From assembly GCF_001681715.1 (NCBI RefSeq), contig NZ_LNWY01000006.1, forward strand, positions 310,001 to 374,000: a stretch of 64,000 bases of DNA, written 5' to 3'. The stretch comes from Tritonibacter mobilis. GTDB lineage: Bacteria > Pseudomonadota > Alphaproteobacteria > Rhodobacterales > Rhodobacteraceae. The position numbers and the translations under genes were made by a program. The notes below the pieces were generated by a model that worked only from the letters and a program-made list of their open reading frames with translations, made no database searches and was not told the DNA's origin. Of the stretch, positions 48,309-57,944 are shown one piece after another. The first letter of the stretch is position 1. Each line of letters starts with the position of its first letter.

Positions 48309-49006
48309 CTCGTCATTGCCACTTCGTCTAGGCTCAGGCGTCCGGATGCAAGGTCGGCCAGAACCGACACATGCACGTCCAGCGCATCAATTACTCTATA
48401 CCCCGGACCCTGACCGTCAAAGGCTAGGTTCAGATCTGTACCGGCAAGCACTATCGCGTCGGCCCCAAGATCGCGCACCATACGTTTGCCCGCGTCCAGC
48501 AATTCTGCTTGCTGGCCAGGCGCACAGATGCCCGCCACTGCGATGTCCTGATAGGTCTGGCCGAGGGTGTCGATCTCATCATCCAGTGCCACGGCGCGGG
48601 TCAATTCCAACTGACCATAGAGCCGAGTCCGCATCACAACGCGCGTTCCAAGAAGACCTACGGTTCCCAACCCTTCGGCGGCAAAATAGGCGTCCAGCGG
48701 CGCAACGCCGGAAACAACCGGCAGACTGGACAGCGCATTCAATTCTTCGACACAGTAATGCGCGCCCAGAGAAGTCAGCGCCACGCAATCGCAGCCTGCG
48801 CCCTTGAGTTGGTCGATCTGGCGCGCGAAAATTTCCGCCTGTGGTTGCCGGTCATCAGCGAGGTTGTTCTGGATCAGGGTCTGAATGTCACCGTGACTGA
48901 TGGTGAGATCGAGCGTCGCCCCGCGTTCTGCCACAGCAGCTGTAAGCCGCTGATAGTAAACGATGGTCGCGGCGACGCCGATCCCTCCGATCAATCCGAT
49001 GTGCAT
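48305..49006 (-). CDS. aspartate/glutamate racemase-family protein
   Basis: A 233-residue protein of the Asp/Glu racemase fold, starting [19 protein letters not shown]. The two cysteines that catalyse racemisation in the family are not at their usual places: the first site reads [11 protein letters not shown] and the second [10 protein letters not shown] (C to G). Activity as a racemase is therefore doubtful; Cys85 lies near the first site. The gene sits between cobS and cobT, 17 bp after cobS and overlapping cobT by ATGA, so it is in the same operon. Confidence 0.8.
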   Translation of the reverse strand: MHIGLIGGIGVAATIVYYQRLTAAVAERGATLDLTISHGDIQTLIQNNLADDRQPQAEIFARQIDQLKGAGCDCVALTSLGAHYCVEELNALSSLPVVSGVAPLDAYFAAEGLGTVGLLGTRVVMRTRLYGQLELTRAVALDDEIDTLGQTYQDIAVAGICAPGQQAELLDAGKRMVRDLGADAIVLAGTDLNLAFDGQGPGYRVIDALDVHVSVLADLASGRLSLDEVAMTR

Positions 49007-49023
49007 GTCTGCTCCTGTTTGGG

Positions 49024-50010
49024 TCAGCCGAGGCTTACGTTGGCAGCACTCTCCGGCAGTTCCTCGTCAAAGCAGCGCTGGTAGAACTCTGCCACCGTCT
49101 GGCGCTCCAGCTCGTCGCATTTGTTGAGGAAGGACAGGCGGAAAGCATAGCCGATGTCGCGGAAGATCTCGGCGTTCTGCGCCCAGTTGATTACGGTCCG
49201 CGGGCTCATCACGGTCGACAGGTCGCCGTTCATAAAGGCGGTGCGCGTGAGGTCCGCGACGGTCACCATCTGGGCGATCTGTTTGCGGCCTTTCTCGGTA
49301 TTGTAATGCGGCGCCTTGGACAGGACGATGGCGGTTTCCGCATCGTGACGCAGGTAGTTCAGCGTCGCCACCAGCGACCAGCGGTCCATCTGGGCCTGGT
49401 TGATCTGCTGGGTGCCGTGATAAAGCCCGGTGGTGTCGCCAAGACCCACGGTATTGGCGGTTGCGAACAGGCGGAAGAACGGGTTCGGGGTGATGATCTC
49501 GTTCTGGTCCAGCAATGTCAGCTTACCGTCATGTTCCAGCACACGTTGGATCACGAACATCACGTCGGCGCGGCCCGCGTCATATTCGTCGAATACGATC
49601 GCCACGGGATTGCGCAGCGCCCAGGGCAGGATGCCTTCGTGGAATTCGGTGACCTGTTTGCCATCGCGCAGCTTGATTGCGTCCTTACCGATCAGATCGA
49701 TCCGGGAGATGTGGCTGTCGAGGTTCACACGCACCGAAGGCCAGTTCAGGCGCGCGGCGACCTGTTCGATGTGGGTGGATTTGCCGGTGCCATGGTAGCC
49801 TTGGATCATGACCCGACGGTTGTGGCTAAAGCCCGCAAGGATCGCCATCGTGGTGTCAGGGTCGAACTTATAGGTGGGGTCCAGCGCGGGAACGCGGTCG
49901 GTGCCTTCAGCAAAGCCCTTCACCGTCATGTCGGTGTCGATGCCAAAGACCTCACGAACCGAAATCGTCTCAGTCGGTTTTGCGTTCATATCCAGCAGGC
50001 CGTCGGTCAT
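49024..50010 (-). CDS. cobS: cobaltochelatase subunit CobS
   Basis: A 328-residue AAA+ ATPase subunit of the aerobic cobaltochelatase. Walker A is GYHGTGKST, Walker [11 protein letters not shown], and the family N-terminus [16 protein letters not shown] is present. It forms hexamers with CobT in known systems. ATG at 50010 follows AAGGAC; 49989 is an alternative. It is the first of three overlapping genes with the racemase-like protein and cobT. Confidence 0.95.
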   Translation of the reverse strand: MTDGLLDMNAKPTETISVREVFGIDTDMTVKGFAEGTDRVPALDPTYKFDPDTTMAILAGFSHNRRVMIQGYHGTGKSTHIEQVAARLNWPSVRVNLDSHISRIDLIGKDAIKLRDGKQVTEFHEGILPWALRNPVAIVFDEYDAGRADVMFVIQRVLEHDGKLTLLDQNEIITPNPFFRLFATANTVGLGDTTGLYHGTQQINQAQMDRWSLVATLNYLRHDAETAIVLSKAPHYNTEKGRKQIAQMVTVADLTRTAFMNGDLSTVMSPRTVINWAQNAEIFRDIGYAFRLSFLNKCDELERQTVAEFYQRCFDEELPESAANVSLG

Positions 50011-50298
50011 AGGTGTCAGTCCTTGTCTTGTCAGTCTCGGGCGCGGGCAATTGGCGTCTGTCAGGTGGCCCGTCGGTCAATCTTGGGATGCGTTATCACG
50101 TAATCGCAGGATTGGTGCCTGAAGATGCCGATGAGGGCAAGGGAAACCGTTGTGTTGATACGCCGAAGGTGTCTTGCGCCGCCGATAGCGTCAAAAAATG
50201 CCGACATAATGCTCGCCTTGACGGACGGCCAAACGTCAGACGACTCCCGTGGAAGGGAGCCGTCCTGAATAGAGGCAGAGAACTGCACCTGGCGAGGA

Positions 50299-50898
50299 TC
50301 AAAGTGCGGCGCGCAGACGCTCCAAGCTGCGCTCGTCCACAAAACGCGGGGTAGTGCGCATGTAGTCGGCGAAGGCCTGACCGTAGCCTTTGAGGAGCCA
50401 GCGCTCCTCGTTCAATACGAACAGGAAATAGAGCGCGAAAAGGACGAGGGCGAGGGCGACGGTGATCCAAGATCCCGTCGTGATACCAAGGCCAACCGTG
50501 GCCAATACGGATGTCACATACTGCGGGTTGCGGGAATATTCATACATCCCGCCGGTGACGAGCCCGCTGCTGTCGCAATAGGTGTTGTCGATCCCGAGGA
50601 AGCGGTAGCCCCAGAGCGTAATACCAAAGGCCATCACCATGAGAGGCACACCCACAACGTAGCGTGCCCAATGCCCCCAGCCGTTCACGCCAATTTCGGC
50701 AAGAGCAAAGACCACAGTCGCCCCGCAGAAAACCCGAAAGAGGCCAAAGGCCAGATGGTGCCGCCAGCCCTCGGCCGCAGGCCACAGGCCAAGGTCGGGA
50801 CGTTTCAGGCTTAGTCCCAGATGCGCAGCCAATGAGACCGCGGAGAGAATGGCCACCAGCAATGCGATGTCATGAAAAGTCAGGAGAAGGTCGTACAT
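50299..50898 (-). CDS. ICMT/PEMT-like membrane methyltransferase
   Basis: A 199-residue protein with about five hydrophobic helices. It carries the isoprenylcysteine carboxyl methyltransferase-type motifs YEYSRNPQYV and NEERWLLKGYGQAFADYMR. Such bacterial proteins are of unknown substrate; protein prenylation is not implied. The start at 50898 is chosen as the shortest giving a full first helix. The 288-bp gap to cobS holds an imperfect hairpin (50234-50259) and no gene. Confidence 0.8.
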   Translation of the reverse strand: MYDLLLTFHDIALLVAILSAVSLAAHLGLSLKRPDLGLWPAAEGWRHHLAFGLFRVFCGATVVFALAEIGVNGWGHWARYVVGVPLMVMAFGITLWGYRFLGIDNTYCDSSGLVTGGMYEYSRNPQYVTSVLATVGLGITTGSWITVALALVLFALYFLFVLNEERWLLKGYGQAFADYMRTTPRFVDERSLERLRAAL

Positions 50899-51063
50899 GG
50901 CGTCTTCGGATCCTTTGTGCGGAGGTCGTGGACTTTGTGACTGACGATCCGGGCGATACCTCGGATGACGCATCGCCTAACAACTCAATGTAACAATAAA
51001 TCGCGCTCTCTGACGTCTTGAGAGGTTCACTCCTTTTCACGCTTGCGGGATGACACAACGAAA

Positions 51064-51094
51064 AACCACCCAAACCATGACGGGTCGGGCGGTT
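51064..51094 (-). terminator. probable terminator of the J-domain gene
   Basis: On the minus strand AACCGCCCGA pairs with TTTGGGTGGTT (about 10 bp including two G-U pairs) and is followed by TTTTTCG. It lies 36 bp after the J-domain gene stop. Confidence 0.6.
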
Positions 51095-51129
51095 CACTCA
51101 ATGCAGTCTATGCAGTGTGCGCTATGCAG

Positions 51130-51756
51130 TTACTTGAAACTGCGGCTGTCCTTGACCTGATCCCAAGCCCACATGACTTCTTGCAGCTGCTCTTCCTGGC
51201 TGCGGTCGCCGCCGTTCATATCCGGGTGCAAGACCTTGATGAGCTTTTTGTAAGCCTTGCGGATTTCGGCCTTGGTCCAGTCATCCTTGGCTTCAAGGAT
51301 TTCAATGGCGCGGCGCTCGGTCGGCGGCAGACGTCGTCCTGCAGACTGACCATTTTTACCGGGATTGCGGGTGGCGTTGTTGCCGAGAACCTGATGTGGG
51401 TCTTCGATACCCAGACGCGCCCAAGCGCGCGCTTCGGGATCGCCAAGCGGCTTGGTTGTGCGCTCCCAGACCTTGTCTTTAGAGGCCTGCGCATTCATCT
51501 CGGCCTCAGTGGTGCCTTCAAAGAAGTTCCATTTCTGATTGTACTCGCGCACATGTTGCTGACAAAACCAGAAGAAGTCATCAAGCACGTCGGGGGCTTT
51601 AGGCGCGCGGAATTTACCGGCTTCTTCGCATCCTTCGTGATCGCATATGCGCACCGAAGTTTCCGAGGCGCCGGACATGCTCCGCCGCCCACGTGGGTTC
51701 TTCTTTTTCGCGGAGCGAATGGACATATCGAAGCCAAAGGGATCGGATTTGGTCAT
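51130..51756 (-). CDS. J-domain (DnaJ-like) protein
   Basis: A 208-residue protein whose C-terminal third is a J domain with the HPD motif (VLHPDMNGGDRS) and helix II AEIRKAYKKLIK. Before it, a segment with CDHEGCEEAGKFRAP and FWFCQQHVREYN suggests a zinc site. The J domain would stimulate DnaK ATPase; the client is unknown. It is divergent from bolA. Confidence 0.88.
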   Translation of the reverse strand: MTKSDPFGFDMSIRSAKKKNPRGRRSMSGASETSVRICDHEGCEEAGKFRAPKAPDVLDDFFWFCQQHVREYNQKWNFFEGTTEAEMNAQASKDKVWERTTKPLGDPEARAWARLGIEDPHQVLGNNATRNPGKNGQSAGRRLPPTERRAIEILEAKDDWTKAEIRKAYKKLIKVLHPDMNGGDRSQEEQLQEVMWAWDQVKDSRSFK

Positions 51757-51873
51757 GCGGGAGCACCTTCTAGACGCATCTGTTCGACTCGGAGGCAGCA
51801 GTTTAGTCTAACGGTCGAGAGATAAAAGGGGGGCGGGCACAGTTTTATGAACAACAGGCGGAGTAACGCTACA

Positions 51874-52128
51874 ATGAGCGTAAGAGACGAGATCGAAACC
51901 ACTTTGAAAGAAGCCTTTGCGCCCAGCCGCTTAGAGGTCGTGGACGACAGCAATAGTCACATCGGTCATGCGGGGCACGACGGAAAGGGCGAAAGCCATT
52001 TTAACGTGTTGATCCGCTCAGAGGCCTTTCAGGGGATGAACCGGGTGGCCCAGCATCGCGCCGTGCATAAAGCCCTTGGCGATATTGTGCCGCGCATTCA
52101 TGCGCTGGCCTTGGATATCGGCAGCTAA
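51874..52128 (+). CDS. bolA: BolA-family protein
   Basis: An 84-residue protein with the BolA fold: LKEAFAPSRLEVVDDSNSH, GHAGHDGKGESHFNVLIRS and HRAVHKALG. BolA proteins partner with monothiol glutaredoxins in Fe-S and iron handling. The start at 51874 (MSVRDEI) is typical; the upstream in-frame ATG is weaker. It is divergent from the J-domain gene and convergent with the DUF4177 gene. Confidence 0.9.
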   Translation: MSVRDEIETTLKEAFAPSRLEVVDDSNSHIGHAGHDGKGESHFNVLIRSEAFQGMNRVAQHRAVHKALGDIVPRIHALALDIGS

Positions 52129-52138
52129 GACTTTGTGT

Positions 52139-52161
52139 CCGGCCACCAAAGAGGTGGCCGG
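52139..52161. terminator. hairpin between convergent bolA and DUF4177 genes
   Basis: A 9-bp perfect stem (CCGGCCACC with GGTGGCCGG) and a 5-nt loop lie between the two convergent stops. There is no T-run, so action as an intrinsic terminator is uncertain. Confidence 0.4.
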
Positions 52162-52179
52162 GTCACCAAACCGCTTGGG

Positions 52180-52755
52180 TCAGTCTTGCGGTTTGCCGCG
52201 GCTGGCGCGCGCTTTGAGCGCTGCGGTAAGGCCAGATACCGGGCTCAACTCTTCTACACCATCATCGGCAACCATGCGGCGAGCGCCGGGTCCGGGAACC
52301 GGGATGGCTTCTGGTGGCGCTTCGGGGTCGCCTGCGATGGCTGTAAGTGGGGCGGGCTCGGGCGCATGATGGGCTTCGGGCGCGGAGACGCGCGGGGTTT
52401 CGGCAATCAGTTCCGCTTCTGGTTCCGAAGTTGCCGCTGCGGCCGCGGCTTCGGGCGCAGCGTTTGTTGCAAGCACAGGTTCAGCCGCGGTCTCGGATGT
52501 TGGGACCATGTGGCCACCGCCGTTCAACGCCCGCCGAAAGACCAGCAAATTACGCCATGTGGTTTTGGTTCCGGTCAGACCTGAGCGCTCTTCGCTGGGT
52601 AGCATTTCGGCACGCTGAAACTCCCAGCCTTGCGCGGCCATCTCATTCAACACCCCTTCGATCCCATTGGCAAAACGGGCTTCGGGGGTTTTCACGCCGC
52701 GTGCCTTCTTGCCCCGATTGGGGGCGGGGACGACCTTATACTCGTAGTTCTGCAT
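52180..52755 (-). CDS. DUF4177 domain protein with Ala/Pro-rich tail
   Basis: A 191-residue protein. Residues 1-80 match DUF4177 (YEYKVVPAPNRGKKARGVKT, NEMAAQGWEFQRAEMLP). From about 85 it is low-complexity, rich in Ala, Glu and Pro, and likely disordered. The function is unknown. Confidence 0.8.
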   Translation of the reverse strand: MQNYEYKVVPAPNRGKKARGVKTPEARFANGIEGVLNEMAAQGWEFQRAEMLPSEERSGLTGTKTTWRNLLVFRRALNGGGHMVPTSETAAEPVLATNAAPEAAAAAATSEPEAELIAETPRVSAPEAHHAPEPAPLTAIAGDPEAPPEAIPVPGPGARRMVADDGVEELSPVSGLTAALKARASRGKPQD

Positions 52756-52831
52756 CGATTGTTCCTGTGCGGCCCACGCCTGCAGCCTAGCAGCTTTGCG
52801 GGGCAGAGAGAAAGAAGATCAAAAGCGTTTG

Positions 52832-54076
52832 TTACTTTGGCACAACAGCGGCGCGCGCTGCCAGCTTCAGGCACATCTGCGTTGCCAGCGACATATCCTG
52901 AACCGAGATCCACTCCAAGGGGCCATGGATACATTGCATCCCCGTAAAGATGTTCGGCGTTGGTGTGCCGAATTCCGTAAGCCGAGAGCCATCGGTACCG
53001 CCACGGATCGGAACGGATACCGGTTCCAGTCCGACATCGCGGCAGGCTGCATGTGCAAGCTCAACCGGCGTCATGTCATTTTCCAGCCAGTAGCGCATAT
53101 TGCGATATTGCGGTGTGATCTCGCAGGTGATTTCAGCGCGCGGTTCAGTCGCGGCAACCGCATCACACACGCTGCGCAACAAGGCGCCTTTGGCCTCAAG
53201 GTCGGCCATCTCAAAATCGCGCAGAATGAAGCGCAATTCCATCTCGGATGAGCCACCGAACATATCCGTGGCGTGGATGAAACCTTCGCGCGCGTCGGTG
53301 GTTTCCGGTGTCATCGTGGCCTGAGGCAGGGTCTGGATGATTTTTGACGCAAGGTGGATCGCATTGACCATCTTTTCCTTGGCAAGGCCCGGGTGGATGG
53401 AAACACCGGTGATTTTCACCACCGCGCGGTCAGCGGAAAAGCTCTCGTATTCCACTTCACCCGCCTCACCGCCATCGAGTGTATAGGCGAAATCTGCGCC
53501 CAGATCTTTCTGGAGCTGCGGTTGCACACCACGCCCGATTTCCTCGTCCGGGGTGAAGGCAATGCGGATCGGCGGGCGGGCGGCATCAGCGTTTTGTAGC
53601 AGATGCTCTGCCATTGTCATGATGATCGCAACACCGGCCTTATCATCCGCGCCCAGCAGCGTGGTGCCCGAGGCCGTGATTAAATCATGGCCGATCTTCT
53701 CTGCCAGATAGGGATGCTCGGTCGGAGAGAGCACCAATTCCGGATCGTCGGGAAAGGTAATGTCGCCACCGTTGTACCCCTTGATCACACGCGGTTTTAC
53801 GCCGGTTGCATTGAACTGCGGAGCGGTATCCACATGTGCAAGGAACCCCACCGTGGGCGCATTGGTGTTGCCGGGGATGGTGGCCAGCACGACGCCGTAG
53901 TCGGTCAATTCAACATCCTGCGCGCCGATTGTGGTCAATTCATCGCACAACAGGTTCAGCATATTGAACTGGATCTCGGTGCTCGGTGCTGAGGGCGAGT
54001 TCTCATCGCTTTGGCTGTCGATCGCGGCATAGCGCACAAGGCGCGCCTGAAGGACATCGTCAAAGGTGTTGGTCAT
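52832..54076 (-). CDS. pepT: peptidase T (tripeptidase)
   Basis: A 414-residue M20-family dinuclear zinc aminopeptidase cutting tripeptides. Metal ligands and catalytic residues are visible in GFLAHVDTAPQ, LLGADDKAGVAI and FTPDEEIGRG. The start at 54076 (MTNTFDDVL) is standard for PepT. It is separated by 112 bp from the rimO stop. Confidence 0.93.
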   Translation of the reverse strand: MTNTFDDVLQARLVRYAAIDSQSDENSPSAPSTEIQFNMLNLLCDELTTIGAQDVELTDYGVVLATIPGNTNAPTVGFLAHVDTAPQFNATGVKPRVIKGYNGGDITFPDDPELVLSPTEHPYLAEKIGHDLITASGTTLLGADDKAGVAIIMTMAEHLLQNADAARPPIRIAFTPDEEIGRGVQPQLQKDLGADFAYTLDGGEAGEVEYESFSADRAVVKITGVSIHPGLAKEKMVNAIHLASKIIQTLPQATMTPETTDAREGFIHATDMFGGSSEMELRFILRDFEMADLEAKGALLRSVCDAVAATEPRAEITCEITPQYRNMRYWLENDMTPVELAHAACRDVGLEPVSVPIRGGTDGSRLTEFGTPTPNIFTGMQCIHGPLEWISVQDMSLATQMCLKLAARAAVVPK

Positions 54077-54188
54077 GCAAAATCTCCTGCTGTTGTATGC
54101 AAGATTGTGACGGTGCGCAGGCAGGTCAAGGTGATGTTTGCCGTGTGCTGCACCATGCCTGTTTTCCCGCGCATCAAGCCAAGGCGTT

Positions 54189-55592
54189 TTAGCGCAATGC
54201 GCCCCAAAGATCGTATTCCCCGGCTTCATCCACCTCGACCGTCACGAGATCACCGACGCTCAGCCCCTCTGTCCCTTCATCAATGAAGAGATTGCCATCG
54301 ATTTCCGGCGCATCAGCTTTGGTGCGGCAGGTGGCAATGCCATCCGCGTCGATCTCATCCACGATCACTTGCAAGGTCTGGCCGACTTTGGCGGCAAGCT
54401 TTGCCTCAGAGATCGCCTGCGCCTTTGCCATGAAGCGCTCCCAGCGGTCTTGTTTGACCTCATCTGCGACATGATCGGGCAGATCATTTGAGCGCGCGCC
54501 ATCGACGTTTTCATATTTAAAACAGCCGACGCGATCCAGTTGCGCCTCATCCATCCAGTCAAGAAGGTGCTGGAACTCGGCTTCTGTTTCGCCGGGGTAG
54601 CCGACGATAAAGGTCGAGCGCAGGGTCATGTCGGGGCAGATGTCACGCCATGCGCGGATTTCGTCCAGTGTTTTTGCCGCTGCCGCCGGGCGGGCCATGC
54701 GGCGCAGCACATCCGGGTGCGCGTGCTGAAAAGGGATGTCCAGATAAGGCAGCACCGCATTGTTCGGGTCGGCCATCAGCGGGATCAACTCGCGCACATG
54801 CGGGTAGGGGTATACATAATGTAGCCGTATCCACAGCTCGTCGGCGGGGGCAAGTTCTCCCAAGGCACGGCTGAGATCGGTGATATGGCTGCGGGTCTCG
54901 CCATCTTTCCACGGGTTCACGTCATATTTGCGATCAAGCCCATAGGCAGAAGTATCCTGAGAAATCACCAGCAGTTCCCGAACACCCGCACCGACGAGCT
55001 TTTCCGCCTCACGCAGCACCGCATGACCGGGACGTGACGCCAGCTTTCCGCGCATATCGGGGATGATGCAGAACTTGCACTTGTGATTGCAGCCCTCGGA
55101 AATCTTCAGATAGCTAAAGTGTCGCGGGGTGAGGCTGACACCGGTTGCGGGCAGCAGATCCACAAATGGATCGGGGCTGGGGGGCACCGCCTGATGCACG
55201 GCATCCAGCACCTGCTCATATTGATGTGGACCGGTCACGGCAAGAATACGCGGGTGATGCTCGCGGATGTAATCCGGCTCCGCGCCGAGGCACCCGGTTA
55301 CGATCACCTTACCGTTTTCCTTTAACGCCTCGCCAATGGCCTCAAGGCTTTCAGCCTTGGCGCTATCCAGAAACCCGCAGGTGTTCACAATCACCGCATC
55401 GGCACCGGCATAGTCGGCCGAGATCCCGTAGCCTTCGGCGCGCAATCGGGTCAGGATGCGTTCGCTGTCCACCAGAGCTTTGGGGCAGCCCAAAGACACC
55501 ATGCCAAGGGTCGGCTGGTCAGGTCGGGGGGCAACGCCAAAGGTTGGTTTCGGCGCGAGGTCGGGGCGAAGATCTGGCGGATTGCTGGTCAT
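54189..55592 (-). CDS. rimO: ribosomal protein S12 methylthiotransferase RimO
   Basis: A 467-residue radical-SAM enzyme that methylthiolates Asp88 of ribosomal protein S12. The UPF0004 N-terminal domain has the three cysteines of the second cluster ([30 protein letters not shown]). The radical-SAM CxxxCxxC is [10 protein letters not shown], and a TRAM domain ends the protein ([15 protein letters not shown]). It is divergent from the AsmA-family gene. Confidence 0.95.
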   Translation of the reverse strand: MTSNPPDLRPDLAPKPTFGVAPRPDQPTLGMVSLGCPKALVDSERILTRLRAEGYGISADYAGADAVIVNTCGFLDSAKAESLEAIGEALKENGKVIVTGCLGAEPDYIREHHPRILAVTGPHQYEQVLDAVHQAVPPSPDPFVDLLPATGVSLTPRHFSYLKISEGCNHKCKFCIIPDMRGKLASRPGHAVLREAEKLVGAGVRELLVISQDTSAYGLDRKYDVNPWKDGETRSHITDLSRALGELAPADELWIRLHYVYPYPHVRELIPLMADPNNAVLPYLDIPFQHAHPDVLRRMARPAAAAKTLDEIRAWRDICPDMTLRSTFIVGYPGETEAEFQHLLDWMDEAQLDRVGCFKYENVDGARSNDLPDHVADEVKQDRWERFMAKAQAISEAKLAAKVGQTLQVIVDEIDADGIATCRTKADAPEIDGNLFIDEGTEGLSVGDLVTVEVDEAGEYDLWGALR

Positions 55593-55834
55593 TGGCGTCC
55601 TATAAACCGGAGTGCGGCGCTTGGGAATGGAGGATTTGACACGCGGAGCAACTGGTCTGCGCGGTGCCTATGATGAAGTCTGACGCGGTGTTTAGATCAC
55701 GGCTAATTTGCTTGCGTTGACGCAGGATTTTCGCGGAAGTGCGGATTGATCCCTCGCGCAAGGCCTGTAATCTGCGCCAAAGCCCTGACTTTGCGGGCAA
55801 ACACCATACGCATCCCCAGAAAGGGCCACGAGCT

Positions 55835-57781
55835 ATGCGCCTGATCCTCCGTATTCTTTCCGCCATCGTGATCACCGTTGCCGCAGGGATTGCCATTTTG
55901 ACCTTCCTGCCGGGGCAAAAAATCGCCGAGCTTGCAGCCCAGCAGATCGAAAAACAGACCGGGCGGCAGGTGGTCTTTGGCGGGGACGTGCGATTCTCGT
56001 TTTGGCCTACGCTTGGTATTCAGGCCGATAACGTCGCGTTTGCAAATGCGGATTGGGCCGGGCCTGAGCCGCTTTTGACTGCAGGACGCCTGACGATCGG
56101 GGTGGATGCCGCAGATTTGATCCGTGGCGATATTCGAATCACAGAACTCACCGCCATTATCCCGCACCTGAACCTTGAAACGCGCGAAGATGGCATTGGG
56201 AATTGGGTGTTCGAAGGAGGCAGTTCTGATGCTCCGGCGGATGGTACAGCGTCTGAGACCGGTGGCGATAAGGCGTCTTTTGCGATTGAGGCGGTGACAC
56301 TGAACGGGGCGTCGTTGCGCTATGCCCCCTTTGGGCAGGACGTTATTGAGATGAACCAAGTGGATCTGAGCCTGAAATGGCCTGATCCGAATGGCACCGC
56401 AAATGTAGATCTGACCCTGCGCCCGGCTGGTAAACCGGTTCGGCTGCAAGGCGAGGTAGGCCGTTTCAAGAGCTTCCTGCTTGGAGAGGTGACCTCTATC
56501 GGGATGAGCCTCACCGCAGAGGCCAGCAAGGCGCGTTTTGACGGGCTTGCCGATTTGACCGGCGCATTTGATGGCCGCATCACGGGCGCAAGCGAAGACA
56601 CCCGTGCACTGATGGCGGCGCTGGGAATGGAACCTGTCGAGATCCCGCGGGGGCTGGGACGCAAGGTGCTCTTTGCTGCCGATACGACCTACACGCCTGA
56701 TGGCCGCATCTCATTGCGGGATCTGAGTCTGTCCTTGGATGAGAATGCGCTGCGAGGTGGTGCGGATCTGAACCTCGGGGCCTCGCCGATGCAGGTTACG
56801 GCTGCGCTGAAAGGGGACGTATTGGACTTCAGCGCGCTTGATGCCCTCGGAACGACTGCGGGCGGTGCAGGCGGAGGGTCGGAGGCATCTTCTCAGGGGT
56901 GGTCTACAGATCCCATCGATGCTTCTATGCTTGGCCTTGCGGATGGGCAAATCTCGCTGGATGTCCAAGGGTTAAAGACCTCTTCTGTGACGCTTGGCCC
57001 CAGCCGATTGACGCTGAAAATTGAGCGCGCACGGGCGGTTTTGTCGTTCCTGCCAGTGCAGGCATTTGGAGGCTCGCTGCAAGGTGATTTGATTGCCAAC
57101 AATCGAAACGGTCTCTCGGTGGCGGGTAAATTGCAGTTTGCCAATATCGAGATGCGCGAGGCGCTGGGGCAACTCGCAGGATACGATAAGCTCAACGGTG
57201 AAGCATTGGGCACGCTGGAGTTTCTGGGTGTCGGAAATTCCATGGACCAGATCATGCGGTCACTGGACGGCAAAGGGAATGTCGAGCTTGGCAAAGGGTT
57301 CTTTACTGGCTTTGACTTGCAGGCAATCATGGACCCGAACGGTGGCAACGGCGGCACCACGATTTTTGAAGGGCTGAGCGCGAGTTTTGCGATGGCGGAT
57401 GGAACGCTGCGTAACGATGATCTGCGTGCCGCACTCAAGGTTCTGAAGGCCGAAGGCGAGGGGCGTGTCGGATTGGGTGCCCAGGATCTGGATTATACCT
57501 TTACGCCGACCGCATTTGCGAGCGAGACCTCATCTGGCGTATCGGTGCCGGTGCGCATTCGTGGTTCCTGGTTTGATCCTGAAATTAAACCGGACCTGAG
57601 CAAATTGGTTCAACCTAAGCTGGATGAGGCTGAGGAAAAGGCCAAGCAAGCGGTGCGTGACAAGCTCAGCGAGGAATTGGGTGTTCCAGTGGAAACCAAG
57701 GAAGACGTCAATGATGCGTTGAAACGCCGGGTCGAGGAAGAGGCCCGCAAGCAGTTGTTGAAGTTTCTCGGGGGCAATTAA
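55835..57781 (+). CDS. AsmA-family envelope protein
   Basis: A 648-residue protein with one N-terminal membrane helix (RLILRILSAIVITVAAGIAI) and a large periplasmic part. The AsmA N-terminal pattern (GRQVVFGGDVRFSFWPTLG, then ADNVAFANADWAG) is followed by the AsmA C-terminal region in the second half. The tail (about 600-648) is highly charged and helical. Family members are thought to help phospholipid transport or outer-membrane assembly. The start at 55835 begins directly at the helix. Confidence 0.85.
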   Translation: MRLILRILSAIVITVAAGIAILTFLPGQKIAELAAQQIEKQTGRQVVFGGDVRFSFWPTLGIQADNVAFANADWAGPEPLLTAGRLTIGVDAADLIRGDIRITELTAIIPHLNLETREDGIGNWVFEGGSSDAPADGTASETGGDKASFAIEAVTLNGASLRYAPFGQDVIEMNQVDLSLKWPDPNGTANVDLTLRPAGKPVRLQGEVGRFKSFLLGEVTSIGMSLTAEASKARFDGLADLTGAFDGRITGASEDTRALMAALGMEPVEIPRGLGRKVLFAADTTYTPDGRISLRDLSLSLDENALRGGADLNLGASPMQVTAALKGDVLDFSALDALGTTAGGAGGGSEASSQGWSTDPIDASMLGLADGQISLDVQGLKTSSVTLGPSRLTLKIERARAVLSFLPVQAFGGSLQGDLIANNRNGLSVAGKLQFANIEMREALGQLAGYDKLNGEALGTLEFLGVGNSMDQIMRSLDGKGNVELGKGFFTGFDLQAIMDPNGGNGGTTIFEGLSASFAMADGTLRNDDLRAALKVLKAEGEGRVGLGAQDLDYTFTPTAFASETSSGVSVPVRIRGSWFDPEIKPDLSKLVQPKLDEAEEKAKQAVRDKLSEELGVPVETKEDVNDALKRRVEEEARKQLLKFLGGN

Positions 57782-57826
57782 GCCTGACGCAGGGGTCAGT
57801 GAGGGCGGTCTGGCTTCGAAGGGGAG

Positions 57827-57885
57827 ACCGGGGCTCTGCCCCGGACCCCGAGATATTTGTGAAAAGATGAAAGCCTCTAGGGATG
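57827..57885. repeat. intergenic GC-hairpin/ATATTT repeat, copy 2
   Basis: CCGGGGCTCTGCCCCGG (stem-loop) is followed by ACCCCGAGATATTTGTGAAA and AGATGAAAGCCTCTAGGGATG. It matches the minus-strand element at 2941-3009 along its length. It lies after the AsmA gene. Confidence 0.6.
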
Positions 57886-57886
57886 T

Positions 57887-57924
57887 AAAAACCGCGCCCC
57901 CCAAAGCAGGATGGCGCGGTTTTT
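57887..57924. terminator. bidirectional terminator between AsmA and pgm genes
   Basis: A 12-bp perfect stem (AAAAACCGCGCC with GGCGCGGTTTTT) and a 14-nt loop, with T-rich ends on both strands. It serves convergent AsmA (+) and pgm (-) genes. Confidence 0.85.
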
Positions 57925-57944
57925 TTTAGTCTGACAGGTTGGGA

